Shown here one piece after another: positions 53,390-62,916 of a DNA stretch of 64,000 bases. Under the pieces are notes generated by a model. The model had not been told where the DNA came from, did not search any database, and was given only the letters and a program-made list of their open reading frames with translations. Within the stretch, counting starts at the first letter, position 1. Every line of letters begins with the position of its first letter. This DNA comes from Gracilimonas sp040117685. GTDB lineage: Bacteria > Bacteroidota > Rhodothermia > Balneolales > Balneolaceae. The DNA lies in contig NZ_JBEDYP020000014.1 in NCBI RefSeq assembly GCF_040117685.2, positions 275,735 to 339,734 of the forward strand, read 5' to 3'. The position numbers and the translations under genes were made by a program.

Positions 53390-54874
53390 TTATAAAGGAT
53401 TAAAAATGCTTGATGCTACAGCGGTAGCCATATCAAAAAAGTTGAAGAATAAATCAGGGTTCAGCCCAAATAAAATGGAAAGAACCGCTGTACTGAATAA
53501 CGGAACCACCATAAAAGGTGAAGCTTCTGTATGACCTTCAAGTTCAGGTCCGCCTTTGCGGAAGTAGGCACGGTGTATGATGGGAAAGAAATATCCCACA
53601 TTTAAGAGTCCACTGACAACCAGAATAATCACCGGTATAATCAGGTCGCCTTCCAATGCACCGGAAGCCAGGTACCATTTACTTACAAATCCATTAACGG
53701 GGGGGATTCCGGCCAGCCCCATAGAACCAATGGTAAAGGCGGCCATCGTCCAGGGCATGACTTTGGCAATACCGTTCATTGTGCTAATATCTTTTTTGTG
53801 GAGGTTCACCATAATGGCTCCAGCACAGAAGAAGAGGGTAATTTTCATAGTGGCGTGAAAGGAAATGTGCATGATACTTCCTATCAAGCCGGTTTCTGTC
53901 AACAGCGCTACTCCTAATACGATGTAAGATAGATGTCCAACCGTGGAATAAGCCAGTCGCCGTTTTAAATTGTCTTGCGCAAATGCCAGTAAGGATGCCA
54001 CAATAACAGTGATACCTGCAAGTACCATCAAAATTTCATTCAGGCCGAACTCTGCCATCACTTCGGGGCCGAAGATAAAGCCGACAACCCGAATCACACC
54101 AAATACACCCGATTTAACTACGGCAACCGCATGAAGCAAAGAACTTACCGGCGTTGGTGCAGCCATGGCAGATGGAAGCCAGCTATGCAGGGGCATAATA
54201 CCTGCTTTAACGCCAACACCACCGAGAAACAGGAGGAAAATGGTTACGGCCATAGTATGTGAAAGCTCAGTATCTCCGAAAATTCCACCGGCCTCAAAGT
54301 CAAGGGTTCCGGTGAGGGCGTAAGTGATACCTGCAGCGGCTATAAGAAGCAGGCCTGCGGTTAGCGTATAAGTCAAATATTTGCGGCCGGCCGCAATGGC
54401 TTTTTTGTTTTCGCTATGGATAACCAACGGATAAGTAGCCAGCGTCAGCATCTCGTAAAAGATGATGAAGGTTAGCAGGTTGCCTGAAAAAGCAATACCA
54501 ATGGTAGAACTCAAACAAACGGCAAAGCTGGCAAAGTAGCGGGTCTGTTTCTTTTCATGGTGACCGCGCATGTAGCCGATGGAATAGAATGAGGTAAAGA
54601 TCCATAAACCTGATGCAATGAGCGCAAAGAATACTCCGAAGGTATCAGCTTTGAGAACGAGAGGGAGATTCGGGGCAATTTCAAGCAGCTCCAGCTCTAT
54701 GGTATTTCCCTGAAGGGCTGAGGGAAGCAACGTGAGTACCAGCAGGAATTTGATGACTCCAGCCAGGATGGTCCAGAACTCGCGGAGATTCGGTTTCTTC
54801 GAACTCAGCAAGATGAACGGCACCGCAGCCAGCGATACAAGAACAGCATATAAAGGGATGTACGTAAGATCCAT
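53390..54874 (-). CDS. Antiporter-like subunit D (MrpD-type), second copy
   Basis: A 494-residue, 14-helix member of the same family. Glu of TM5 lies in IIFYEMLTLATYPLVIHSENKKA near 140, Lys of TM7 in LLHAVAVVKSGVFGVIRVVG near 250, and Lys of TM8-12 in QDNLKRRLAYSTVGHLSYI near 305. No C-terminal extension. Fifteen bases downstream of the first D gene. Confidence 0.85.
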   Translation of the reverse strand: MDLTYIPLYAVLVSLAAVPFILLSSKKPNLREFWTILAGVIKFLLVLTLLPSALQGNTIELELLEIAPNLPLVLKADTFGVFFALIASGLWIFTSFYSIGYMRGHHEKKQTRYFASFAVCLSSTIGIAFSGNLLTFIIFYEMLTLATYPLVIHSENKKAIAAGRKYLTYTLTAGLLLIAAAGITYALTGTLDFEAGGIFGDTELSHTMAVTIFLLFLGGVGVKAGIMPLHSWLPSAMAAPTPVSSLLHAVAVVKSGVFGVIRVVGFIFGPEVMAEFGLNEILMVLAGITVIVASLLAFAQDNLKRRLAYSTVGHLSYIVLGVALLTETGLIGSIMHISFHATMKITLFFCAGAIMVNLHKKDISTMNGIAKVMPWTMAAFTIGSMGLAGIPPVNGFVSKWYLASGALEGDLIIPVIILVVSGLLNVGYFFPIIHRAYFRKGGPELEGHTEASPFMVVPLFSTAVLSILFGLNPDLFFNFFDMATAVASSIFNPL

Positions 54875-54889
54875 CGTTAATTTATCTAT

Positions 54890-56383
54890 TTAAAATCCTG
54901 CCGGAAACATGGTGAAAATTACATTTACGATATACACGTTGAAAATACCCACCAGTAAAAGTCCGATTGCCATCACGGCCATAGGAAACATCATGCTGAA
55001 GTCGACTTCATCATTCTGAAGCGATTCAACTTCGGTGGTCTCTTCAGCATCGGGATTATTGAGATATATTTTTTCGATGATGCGAAAGAAATACACGGCG
55101 TTTAGCAGTGAACTAATTAAGATAACTGCCAGAAGCATCCAGCTACTGTTTTCAATGGTTCCCAATGCGAGATACCACTTACTGAAGAATCCGGCAAGCG
55201 GGGGAAGCCCGACCATAGAAATGGCTGCTGTGGTGAACGCTGCCATCGTCCATGGGTATTTTTTGCGATAGCTGTTATCAAATTTTGTAATCAGGGAATG
55301 TCCTTCTTTTAGTCTCATACTTCCTGAAACCAGAAAAAGAAGGGCTTTCATCAGGGCGTGATTTAATATGTGTAATACGGCTCCGATAAACCCAAATGGA
55401 TTTGCCAGGCTAATCCCCATAATGATATAACCGATTTGAGAAACTGAGCTGTAGGCCAGCATTTTCTTCAGTTCGCTCTGTGCGATGGCCATAATAGAAC
55501 CATAGAGAATACCAATTCCGGCAAAAATTCCGATAATGGTAGTTAGCGGCAGTTGATCATCAACCAGTTCTACACCAAACAGGAATAATACAACTCTTAA
55601 AAGGATATAGGCGGCAACCTTGGTTCCAATAGGGGCGATGAGAGCCGATGAAGTTGAAGATGCGAACGTATAAGAATCCGGCAGCCAACCGTGCATTGGG
55701 AAAAGGGCTGCTTTTACACCAACACCAACCACCATTAAGATAAGAGCTGCAACCACCGATGAATGCCCGATTACCTGGGGCAACATGGCGTGCATATCAA
55801 TGATGTTGAGCGTGCCGGTTACGGTATACAAAAATCCAACGCCTAATAAATACAGTGAACCACCTACGGTTCCGATGATCAAATAACGAAAGGCTGAGTA
55901 TGGAGCCCTTTTCTCTCCAATAGCGATTAGTGCATAACTGGAAAGGGAAGAAATCTCAAGAAATACATACAGATTGAAAAGGTCGCCGGTCAACACCATC
56001 CCGTTGAAGCCCAGCATTAATAGCATGGAAACCGTGTAATAGGCCATTTTCTTTCCGGGGAACTCAACCTTACTGATTTCTCTGGAATGAATGAGTACCA
56101 GGAAGGCAATGGCGTTAATCACCAAGACGATGAATGCGGCCAGACCGTCATAAACAAATTCAATGCCTATAGGAGGCGCCCATCCTCCAAAAAAGTACCG
56201 GATGGTTTCACCTGTTTGAATCAGGTGCCAGAAACCCCAGGCCGAAAAAAATGTGGTAATGCCGGTTCCAAGCAGACTCAGGTGCCAGGTGAGCTCACGC
56301 TTCCAGAGTCCGATGACTGGAATCAGAATCGCAAAAAGGATATATGTAACGGGTATTAACGCCGGTATTTCGGATCCGATCAT
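54890..56383 (-). CDS. mrpD: Na+/H+ antiporter subunit D (MrpD)
   Basis: A 497-residue, 14-helix proton/cation-translocating subunit. Helix residues are visible: Glu in YVFLEISSLSSYALIAIGEKRAPYSAF near 140, the HGWLPDSYTFASSTSSALIAPIGTKVAAY block near 235 (Lys), and SELKKMLAYSSVSQIGYI near 310. It follows the mrpC-like gene with a four-base overlap, the order of the MbhG-MbhH pair. Confidence 0.88.
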   Translation of the reverse strand: MIGSEIPALIPVTYILFAILIPVIGLWKRELTWHLSLLGTGITTFFSAWGFWHLIQTGETIRYFFGGWAPPIGIEFVYDGLAAFIVLVINAIAFLVLIHSREISKVEFPGKKMAYYTVSMLLMLGFNGMVLTGDLFNLYVFLEISSLSSYALIAIGEKRAPYSAFRYLIIGTVGGSLYLLGVGFLYTVTGTLNIIDMHAMLPQVIGHSSVVAALILMVVGVGVKAALFPMHGWLPDSYTFASSTSSALIAPIGTKVAAYILLRVVLFLFGVELVDDQLPLTTIIGIFAGIGILYGSIMAIAQSELKKMLAYSSVSQIGYIIMGISLANPFGFIGAVLHILNHALMKALLFLVSGSMRLKEGHSLITKFDNSYRKKYPWTMAAFTTAAISMVGLPPLAGFFSKWYLALGTIENSSWMLLAVILISSLLNAVYFFRIIEKIYLNNPDAEETTEVESLQNDEVDFSMMFPMAVMAIGLLLVGIFNVYIVNVIFTMFPAGF

Positions 56384-56748
56384 TGAATCTTATCTAAAAG
56401 TTCTTCTTCGTTGAGGGTGCCGTAGCGGTTATAAATGTTTATTAGTAGGGCAAATGCCACTCCCAAGGTTGCCACACCCACTACAATAGCAGTAAGCATT
56501 AAAGTGTGGGGCAGGGCATTCATATAATTGGATACTTCAGTAACAGGTAAGCCGTATGCTTTAACCGGAACCGTAGCTCCTTCCTTCATCGCTACAGAAA
56601 CAAAAAACAGGATAACCCCGGCCTGGAATATGGATAGCCCTATGGTTTTTTTTACCAGGTTCTTTTTCAGAAGCATTCCGTATAAGCCCAAAGCCAACAG
56701 AATAATGGTAAACCAATAAGCATAGTGGCCTAAAAAGAAATCAAGCAT
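56380..56748 (-). CDS. mrpC: Antiporter subunit C (MrpC/NuoK-like)
   Basis: A 122-residue, three-helix homologue of NuoK and MrpC. The family pattern NLVKKTIGLSIFQAGVILFFVSVA near 30 and PHTLMLTAIVVGVATLGVAFALLINIY near 80 is present; the latter ends in the MrpC-type loop. It overlaps mrpB by 8 bases and mrpD by 4. Confidence 0.88.
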   Translation of the reverse strand: MLDFFLGHYAYWFTIILLALGLYGMLLKKNLVKKTIGLSIFQAGVILFFVSVAMKEGATVPVKAYGLPVTEVSNYMNALPHTLMLTAIVVGVATLGVAFALLINIYNRYGTLNEEELLDKIQ

Positions 56749-57181
56749 AATCTTCTCCTTTTACCATATTATCGTAAATAAGTACAAGCACGGTCATAAC
56801 TGTAAGTCCGATCCCCAATTCGATAATAAGAATTCCCCAGTAACGGAGATCGGCTGCTTCAAGTCCGGGGATGGGTAGTTGCTCGTAATCGAGAAAATAT
56901 CCGCCCGTGAAAATAGCAAGCAGCCCGGTTCCAAAATAAATGAGCACACCAAGTGCAGCATAGGGAGTGGCTAAATAATCTTTAAACTGTAGGGCAGCAA
57001 TTTCGGTGCCACTGGCAATGCGAATCAATAATAGAGAAGCGGCAAGCAGCGTTCCGCCCTGAAATCCTCCTCCGGGAGAATAGTGCCCGTGAAAGATCAC
57101 ATAAAAACCGAAGAGCATGATATAAGGGCTCAAAAAACGGGAGCCCAACAAAATAATAGGGCTGTGTTCTTTATTCGTCAT
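56741..57181 (-). CDS. mrpB: Antiporter subunit B (MrpB C-terminal/MnhB type)
   Basis: A 146-residue membrane protein; the SRFLSPYIMLFGFYVIFHGHYSPGGGFQGGTLLAASLLLIRIA block near 15-55 is the classical MnhB/MrpB signature. Four helices. It overlaps its upstream neighbour by 11 bases. Confidence 0.9.
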   Translation of the reverse strand: MTNKEHSPIILLGSRFLSPYIMLFGFYVIFHGHYSPGGGFQGGTLLAASLLLIRIASGTEIAALQFKDYLATPYAALGVLIYFGTGLLAIFTGGYFLDYEQLPIPGLEAADLRYWGILIIELGIGLTVMTVLVLIYDNMVKGEDYA

Positions 57182-57494
57182 CGTTTTCTCCCTCTGCTTC
57201 TTCTTTTCGGTTTCTAAGCAGTAAAAAAGTAATGAGCCCGGCCGTAAAGATTACAATTTGCTCGCCCAGGGTATCAATGCTACGATAATCACCCAAAATC
57301 ACGGTTACTATATTGGGAGTATGGGCATCGTTGTAAGCTTCCTGAATGTAATAGTTGCCCGGAACTTCAGTGCCGGTCAAGCTGACTTCCTGATTCATCT
57401 GGTTATCAGGATCTCCACGATAGGGCAAGTCCGATGCCGCAAAAAGCAGCACGGTAGTAAATGCCATGATGATAAATAGCTTTATATACTTCAA
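57171..57494 (-). CDS. MbhE-type antiporter subunit
   Basis: A 107-residue protein with an N-terminal signal-like helix, a short periplasmic loop and a C-terminal helix. The segment HTPNIVTVILGDYRSIDTLGEQIVIFTAGLITFLLLRN near 58-95 is shared with MbhE and the end of MrpA. It stands between the MbhD-like and MrpB genes, the MbhDEF order. Confidence 0.82.
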   Translation of the reverse strand: MKYIKLFIIMAFTTVLLFAASDLPYRGDPDNQMNQEVSLTGTEVPGNYYIQEAYNDAHTPNIVTVILGDYRSIDTLGEQIVIFTAGLITFLLLRNRKEEAEGENDDE

Positions 57495-57736
57495 TCTTCT
57501 GTCTTAAAAGTGGTTTGAAAGATTGCGACAATTAATAAAATTCCGGTAACACCAGCTCCGACTACAGCTTCCGTAAATCCTACATCTACGGCTCCCATAG
57601 TTGTAAATAAGAGTGCCATCAGAAAACTGAAAACAGTCAACATTACCACGGAAATAAGTAAATCCTTTGCTTCCAGGGCGATGTATGCTGTTATCAGCAA
57701 AAAGATGAATAATATGAGTTCCAGTTCCCAGTACAT
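57491..57736 (-). CDS. MbhD-type (DUF4040) antiporter subunit
   Basis: An 81-residue, three-helix protein. The TMGAVDVGFTEAVVGAGVTGILLIVAIFQT segment near 47-76 matches the DUF4040/MbhD region, which is fused to the C-terminus of MrpA in other antiporters. Separate here, as in MBH-like modules. Overlaps both neighbours. Confidence 0.84.
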   Translation of the reverse strand: MYWELELILFIFLLITAYIALEAKDLLISVVMLTVFSFLMALLFTTMGAVDVGFTEAVVGAGVTGILLIVAIFQTTFKTED

Positions 57737-58077
57737 CAGTCTTCCTTATTATCTTTTTTGTTATCGGGAAGCAAGGGTTTTAGTCCGGCATTGTAAGCTG
57801 CACGAGCCAGGGCATGAGCACCAATTGGATTGGCTAACATAATAAACAGTAATACCAAAGCCAGTTTTCCGCTATTGATGGTCAAACCTTCAAAAATAAT
57901 CAGCCCGATAATAATCAGGATCATTCCAAGTGTATCACTTTTACTGGTGGCGTGCGTGCGGGAATAAAAATCCGGCAGCCTGATGATGCCGATACTTCCC
58001 ACCAGTAAAAAGAAGATGCCTGCTACAACAAATACAATGGTTAATATGGAGGTTAAATCAGTCATCGAAGCGAACAT
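57736..58077 (-). CDS. mrpG: Antiporter subunit G (MrpG/MnhG)
   Basis: A 113-residue, three-helix protein. The hallmark is FFLLVGSIGIIRLPDFYSRTHATSKSDTLG at about 22-51, followed by ANPIGAHALARAAYNAG near 82. Overlaps mrpF by 20 bases. Confidence 0.9.
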   Translation of the reverse strand: MFASMTDLTSILTIVFVVAGIFFLLVGSIGIIRLPDFYSRTHATSKSDTLGMILIIIGLIIFEGLTINSGKLALVLLFIMLANPIGAHALARAAYNAGLKPLLPDNKKDNKED

Positions 58078-58339
58078 CTATTTTGTCGGATGAAAAATAC
58101 TTTGCGATGGTTAGCGATCCGATAAAACCGAGGATGGCATAAGCCAATGTGATATCGATGAACATTCCAATACGGTCAAATACAAATCCTACAAGGCAAA
58201 TAAGTACAATTGTTTTTGTGGCAATGGCGTTGGTTCCCACCAGTCGGTCGAAAACCGTCGGTCCTTGTAATACGCGGTAAGCGGGTACAACAATAATAGC
58301 TGTTAAAACTACCGCGCTATACAGAAAGAAAGAATCCAT
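58058..58339 (-). CDS. mrpF: Antiporter subunit F (MrpF/MnhF)
   Basis: A 93-residue three-helix protein with RVLQGPTVFDRLVGTNAIATKTIVLI near 22-48, the MrpF signature (GPTxxDRxxAxN). Shares one base with mrpE. Confidence 0.9.
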   Translation of the reverse strand: MDSFFLYSAVVLTAIIVVPAYRVLQGPTVFDRLVGTNAIATKTIVLICLVGFVFDRIGMFIDITLAYAILGFIGSLTIAKYFSSDKIDVRFDD

Positions 58340-58896
58340 TATAGTTCCTCCTTACTGAGAATTACTTCAAAATCTGAGACTACGTCGTGCATCTCGTTTG
58401 TAAAAAGTTTAAGTACCTGTTTTGGCATTTTATCGCTGGCTATACCTTCAAAAGATGCAGGGGAGATTGCATGGACGATAAATTCGTCTCCGTTTATGTC
58501 AACAGTTAGCGTGCCCGGTGTAAGCGTGATGGAATTGCCGAGTATCATTTTTGCATGCGGATTTGGATAATTCACTTTGAAACGAACCATCGAAGTTTTA
58601 ATAGGCAATGAGGGGCTCAAAAGAATTTTGGCCACCTCAATTCCTGACACAATGATTTGCCAGATTAGCCAAATAAAATACCAGGGCATATAAAGGAACC
58701 GGAGCTCCTTAATTACGTCATTTTCATTCTCGTAAAAAGAAAAAGCCTTTAGCTTATAATTAATGGCCATAACGATGGACACACTAACTACACCCATTAG
58801 AGTATGTGTGACATCAAAAAAACCACTCATGATGTACCAAAAACCCATCAGGGTCAGAAAAGAAACGATCACACTTTGAACTGAAAATGACTTCAA
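58339..58896 (-). CDS. mrpE: Antiporter subunit E (MrpE/MnhE), first gene of the operon
   Basis: A 185-residue protein with N-terminal helices and a soluble C-terminal part. The signature is FKVNYPNPHAKMILGNSITLTPGTLTVDINGDEFIVHAIS at about 107-146. It opens the minus-strand operon, divergent from nuoL across a 369-base gap that must hold promoters for both. Confidence 0.9.
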   Translation of the reverse strand: MKSFSVQSVIVSFLTLMGFWYIMSGFFDVTHTLMGVVSVSIVMAINYKLKAFSFYENENDVIKELRFLYMPWYFIWLIWQIIVSGIEVAKILLSPSLPIKTSMVRFKVNYPNPHAKMILGNSITLTPGTLTVDINGDEFIVHAISPASFEGIASDKMPKQVLKLFTNEMHDVVSDFEVILSKEEL

Positions 58897-59169
58897 GACT
58901 ATGGATATTCGGTTATAGTAAATTTAACGGCTTCAAACATACAAATTAAAAGAATTACCCGAAATGAAAATCGAAGTAGTAGTATGTGTTGTGTAATAAT
59001 AAAGACAAAACTATTTATCGGTACATTCTTTGACAAAATTAAACATTATTTTTGAGCTTGAATCATAGAGCTCATATAAATTTGCACTCTTGGGGTTGTT
59101 GCTGGGATATGCTGTCGAGTGCTGGCTTTTAGTTGGTTAACTTTTAGGGGAAAATCATAGAAAACTGTC

Positions 59170-59199
59170 TTTACCTTCCTATAGTTTTTTGTATCTTTG
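59170..59199 (+). promoter_or_regulatory. Probable promoter of nuoLMN
   Basis: TATCTTTG at 59192-59199 fits the TAnnTTTG -7 element; TTTA at 59170-59173 could be a weak -33 element at 18 bases' distance. 67 bases before the nuoL ATG. Upstream (58897-59169) nothing else is clear. Confidence 0.5.
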
Positions 59200-59212
59200 C
59201 CATCCATTTCGG

Positions 59213-59257
59213 AGCCGTGCCTGTCGCGGCTTTGTTTTTACAGAAATCAAAACAAAG
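59213..59257 (+). promoter_or_regulatory. Terminator/antiterminator-like leader of nuoL
   Basis: A 7-bp terminator-like hairpin (59213-59219 with 59225-59231, one G-U) is followed by TTTGTTTTT. A competing 9-bp hairpin pairs CTTTGTTTT (59230-59238) with AAAACAAAG (59249-59257), taking up the T-run and the last stem bases. The ATG follows at 59266. Confidence 0.5.
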
Positions 59258-59265
59258 TTTAATAA

Positions 59266-61287
59266 ATGGAATCCGCTACGGCGCTGTTTTCACTCATAAT
59301 TGCTCTTCCATTAGCTGGTTTTCTGATCAACGGAATTATCGGCCTGTTCGCAGAGAACTATAGAAATAAGAAGCAACTCATTGGATTGATTGCTAATCTG
59401 GCTGTATTTGTGCCTTTTGCTATTGCGGTTTATTTCTTTCTGAACATTAATGCCGACTCTGAAGCAATAGTGTATAAGCTGTTTACCTGGATGGAAGTGG
59501 GTAGTTTCAGTGTTGATATTGCTTATCGTCTCGATCAGCTTTCTATCATGATGACATTGGTTGTGACCGGTGTCGGTTTCTTAATTCACCTGTACTCAAT
59601 GGGGTACATGGCAGATGATGAAGGATATTGGAAGTTTTTTGCTTATCTGAACCTCTTCATCTTTGCGATGCTGAACCTGGTTTTAGGGAATAACCTATTA
59701 CTGCTTTTCCTTGGTTGGGAGGGAGTAGGTGTTTGTTCATACCTCCTCATTGGTTTCTGGTACACCGATATGGCCAAGTCTGATGCCGCCAAAAAAGCTT
59801 TTATTTACAACCGTATCGGTGACTTTGCCTTTTTGATTGCCATGTTTATGGTTTTCCAAACAGTCGGAAGTCTTAGCTTTGATGTAATTCTTGGTAATCT
59901 GGATGCTTTTTCCGGTGAATATGTATTTACCATTGGGTTGCTGATGTTTATAGGTGCCACCGGTAAGTCTGCTCAAATTCCTTTATTTGTATGGCTGCCT
60001 GATGCAATGGCTGGTCCAACTCCGGTTTCTGCTCTTATCCACGCAGCTACCATGGTAACTTCAGGAATCTACCTGATTTCCCGAATGTCACCGATGTTTG
60101 TGATGTCCCCGGAAGTAATGCTGATTGTTGCCGTTATCGGTGCACTTACCGCTATTCTTGCTGCAACCATTGCAATTACTCAAAACGATATTAAGAGTGT
60201 GCTTGCTTACTCGACGGTTTCACAATTGGGGTATATGTTCCTGGCTTTAGGTTCGGGAGCTTTTACTGCCGCTATGTTCCATGTTGTAACGCACGCTTTC
60301 TTTAAGGCATGTCTGTTTCTTGGTTCAGGGTCTGTTATCCATGCCATGCATCATGTGGAACACGAACTGGAGCACGAAGGCAAGGATGTTCATTTCGATC
60401 CGCAGGATATGAGAAATATGGGCGGGCTTCGAAAATACATGCCTTCTACCTATAAGACTTTTATGATATCAACCATTGCCATTGCCGGTATTCCGCCTTT
60501 GGCCGGGTTCTTTTCAAAAGATGAAATTTTAGCCATGACCGCCAATGCGGGAGCCGGTGAATTCGGGAGCTATATGTATATAGCACTTTGGGTTGTTGGA
60601 ATGATTACAGCCTTCCTGACCGCTTTTTACATGTTCCGACTTACACTGACCACTTTCCATGGCGAGTTCAAACTAGGGCAGCGTTTTAAAGAAGCTATCG
60701 GAGCTGAAAAATATTTGCACGAAAGCCCGGCAACGATGACCATTCCTCTATGGACTTTGGCAGGCCTGGCTGCGGTAGGCGGCTTCCTTGGTGTGCCAAA
60801 CTTTGTTGTAGAGACATTCACCGGAGAAACCGCTCACATTAATTTGCTGCATAACTGGCTGGTAAATATCAATGCTGATTATGCGCTTGTTCTTGGCAAG
60901 CCAATCAAGTGGGGCATTATGGCCTTTTCCATTGTGATTGCCATTGCCGGTACCTGGACGGCCTTCAGAATGTATAATAACAATCAGCAGCTTGAGTCGG
61001 ATGCAAAACTAGCGGATCGATTTGGCGGGCTTTACCAAACCTGGAAAGACAAGTATAACCTTGATGAGGTGTATGAAGGGCTGGTATCTGATCCTATTGT
61101 GAAGTTTTCGGATAAAGTACTTGCCGTCTTCGATATGAAAGTAGTGGACGGTATTGTGAATGCCACTGCCGGAACGGTTCGTCTGTTTGGTAGCTTATTT
61201 CGGTACGTACAAACCGGAGTAGTTTCAAGTTATGCGCTGGCTTTTGTGATTGGCGTGATTGTGATCCTTTATTTAATGATAATGTAA
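59266..61287 (+). CDS. nuoL: NADH-quinone oxidoreductase subunit L
   Basis: Distal proton-pumping subunit of complex I. The 673-residue chain has 14-16 helices, the TM5 Glu in LFLGWEGVGVCSYLLIGFWY near 148, the TM7-8 segment WLPDAMAGPTPVSALIHAATMVTSGIYLI near 243 and FKACLFLGSGSVIHAMHH near 345. The C-terminal part from about 580 is the long lateral helix that spans NuoM and NuoN. It has its own leader and stands far from nuoJK, on the other side of the antiporter operon. Confidence 0.95.
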   Translation: MESATALFSLIIALPLAGFLINGIIGLFAENYRNKKQLIGLIANLAVFVPFAIAVYFFLNINADSEAIVYKLFTWMEVGSFSVDIAYRLDQLSIMMTLVVTGVGFLIHLYSMGYMADDEGYWKFFAYLNLFIFAMLNLVLGNNLLLLFLGWEGVGVCSYLLIGFWYTDMAKSDAAKKAFIYNRIGDFAFLIAMFMVFQTVGSLSFDVILGNLDAFSGEYVFTIGLLMFIGATGKSAQIPLFVWLPDAMAGPTPVSALIHAATMVTSGIYLISRMSPMFVMSPEVMLIVAVIGALTAILAATIAITQNDIKSVLAYSTVSQLGYMFLALGSGAFTAAMFHVVTHAFFKACLFLGSGSVIHAMHHVEHELEHEGKDVHFDPQDMRNMGGLRKYMPSTYKTFMISTIAIAGIPPLAGFFSKDEILAMTANAGAGEFGSYMYIALWVVGMITAFLTAFYMFRLTLTTFHGEFKLGQRFKEAIGAEKYLHESPATMTIPLWTLAGLAAVGGFLGVPNFVVETFTGETAHINLLHNWLVNINADYALVLGKPIKWGIMAFSIVIAIAGTWTAFRMYNNNQQLESDAKLADRFGGLYQTWKDKYNLDEVYEGLVSDPIVKFSDKVLAVFDMKVVDGIVNATAGTVRLFGSLFRYVQTGVVSSYALAFVIGVIVILYLMIM

Positions 61288-61304
61288 TTGTCACTGATTA
61301 GTAG

Positions 61305-62915
61305 ATGGAAACTCTTTTAAATATCGTTATTTATTTACCGCTGTTAGGCATTCCGCTGATTTTACTGATCAGGAATGAAACCTCCCGTAAGTGGATCGCC
61401 CTGTTAGTGACAGCACTTACCTTTGTGGCTTCATTGCCATTAATGTTCGGTTTTGATGTAGCCGCCTCAGGAACTCCTCAGTTTTTGACAGAGGGAGGGC
61501 GATTAATGGAATCGCTGGATATTAAATATCTGGTAGGTTTGGATGGACTGAGTTTGCTCTTATTTATGCTGACTACCTTCATGGGTCCCATCGTAATTCT
61601 TTCTTCATGGAATTCCGTAAAGAAGCATCTGGCCGGGTATTTGAGCATGTTGTTGTTATTGCAAACGGCCTCACTGGGTGTTTTTGCTTCTCTCGACCTG
61701 ATGGTATTTTACGTATTCTTTGAACTTTCACTAATCCCAATGTACTTCCTGATTGGAATCTGGGGTGGAGCCGGACGTATACAGGCTACGGTTAAGTTTT
61801 TTATCTATACGCTGGTTGGTTCTCTAATCATGTTGGTCGGACTGATTTACCTTGGTTACGATGCCGGTGCTGCAATGGGAGGCGGAACCACCTTTACTAC
61901 AGACTGGAGATTCCTGTCTGGTGACATGTACACCATTGGACTGGTTGAACAGACGTATTTATTCCTGGCCTTTGCATTGGCCTTTTGCATTAAAGTGCCG
62001 CTGTTTCCTTTCCATACCTGGTTGCCTTATGCACACACCGAGGCGCCTACCGCCGGTTCTGTTGTGCTTGCTGCCATCATGCTTAAGATGGGTACTTATG
62101 GATTGATCCGTGTTTGTCTGCCGATTTTCCCGAATGCTTTTATGGAATTTGCCCCGTGGATGGCTACCCTTGCCGTGATCGGAATTATTTATGGAGCACT
62201 GGTGGCCATGGTTCAGAAAGATGTGAAGAAGTTGGTGGCTTACTCATCGGTTAGTCACTTAGGTTTTGTTGTATTGGGAATTTTTGCTCTGAACACTGTT
62301 GCTGTTCAGGGAGCCATTATCCAGATGATTAATCACGGACTTTCAACCGGCGCGCTCTTCCTTATTGTTGGAATGATATATGATCGTCGACACACCCGAA
62401 TGATTAAAGATTTCGGAGGCATCGCGAAGAAAGTTCCGGTATTTACAGTAATGTTTATGATTGCAACGCTGGCATCCATCGGGCTTCCGGGACTGAATGG
62501 ATTTGTTGGTGAGTTTTTGATTCTGAACGGTTCGTTTTTCTCTGAGCTGTACAACAACAAGGTGTTCGCGATTCTTGCGGCAACAGGTGTTATTCTTGCA
62601 GCCGTGTACATGCTGTGGATGTTCCAGCGGGTAATGTTTGGACCGCTGACTAATGAAGAGAATGAGAAGTTAGTTGATCTGAATGGCCGTGAAATCGGGT
62701 TGTTGGTTCCGTTGGTAATTTTCATGTTCTGGATTGGAATCCACCCGGTTGATTTCACTAAGTATTCAGAAGCACAGGTTGAGGAATTAATTGAAGCATC
62801 TCAGGAAAAAAGTATGGCTGTAATTGAGCAGTCAAAACTTGATGAAGAACTTCCTGACTGGACTGCAAGATTCTATGACGTAGATCAAGTTGAATCACAA
62901 ATGGCATCCAAATAA
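61305..62915 (+). CDS. nuoM: NADH-quinone oxidoreductase subunit M
   Basis: A 536-residue, 14-helix proton-pumping subunit. Visible are the TM5 Glu in VFYVFFELSLIPMYFLIGIWGG near 144, the TM7-8 HTWLPYAHTEAPTAGSVVLAAIMLKMGTYGL near 240 with Lys, and KKLVAYSSVSHLGFVVLGIFALN near 308. It begins 17 bases after nuoL and ends one base before the next gene. Confidence 0.95.
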   Translation: METLLNIVIYLPLLGIPLILLIRNETSRKWIALLVTALTFVASLPLMFGFDVAASGTPQFLTEGGRLMESLDIKYLVGLDGLSLLLFMLTTFMGPIVILSSWNSVKKHLAGYLSMLLLLQTASLGVFASLDLMVFYVFFELSLIPMYFLIGIWGGAGRIQATVKFFIYTLVGSLIMLVGLIYLGYDAGAAMGGGTTFTTDWRFLSGDMYTIGLVEQTYLFLAFALAFCIKVPLFPFHTWLPYAHTEAPTAGSVVLAAIMLKMGTYGLIRVCLPIFPNAFMEFAPWMATLAVIGIIYGALVAMVQKDVKKLVAYSSVSHLGFVVLGIFALNTVAVQGAIIQMINHGLSTGALFLIVGMIYDRRHTRMIKDFGGIAKKVPVFTVMFMIATLASIGLPGLNGFVGEFLILNGSFFSELYNNKVFAILAATGVILAAVYMLWMFQRVMFGPLTNEENEKLVDLNGREIGLLVPLVIFMFWIGIHPVDFTKYSEAQVEELIEASQEKSMAVIEQSKLDEELPDWTARFYDVDQVESQMASK

Positions 62916-62916
62916 C

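Noticed and set aside
62890..62916. Earlier ATG for the PCD gene
   Set aside because: It lies inside the nuoM C-terminus and adds residues unlike the family.
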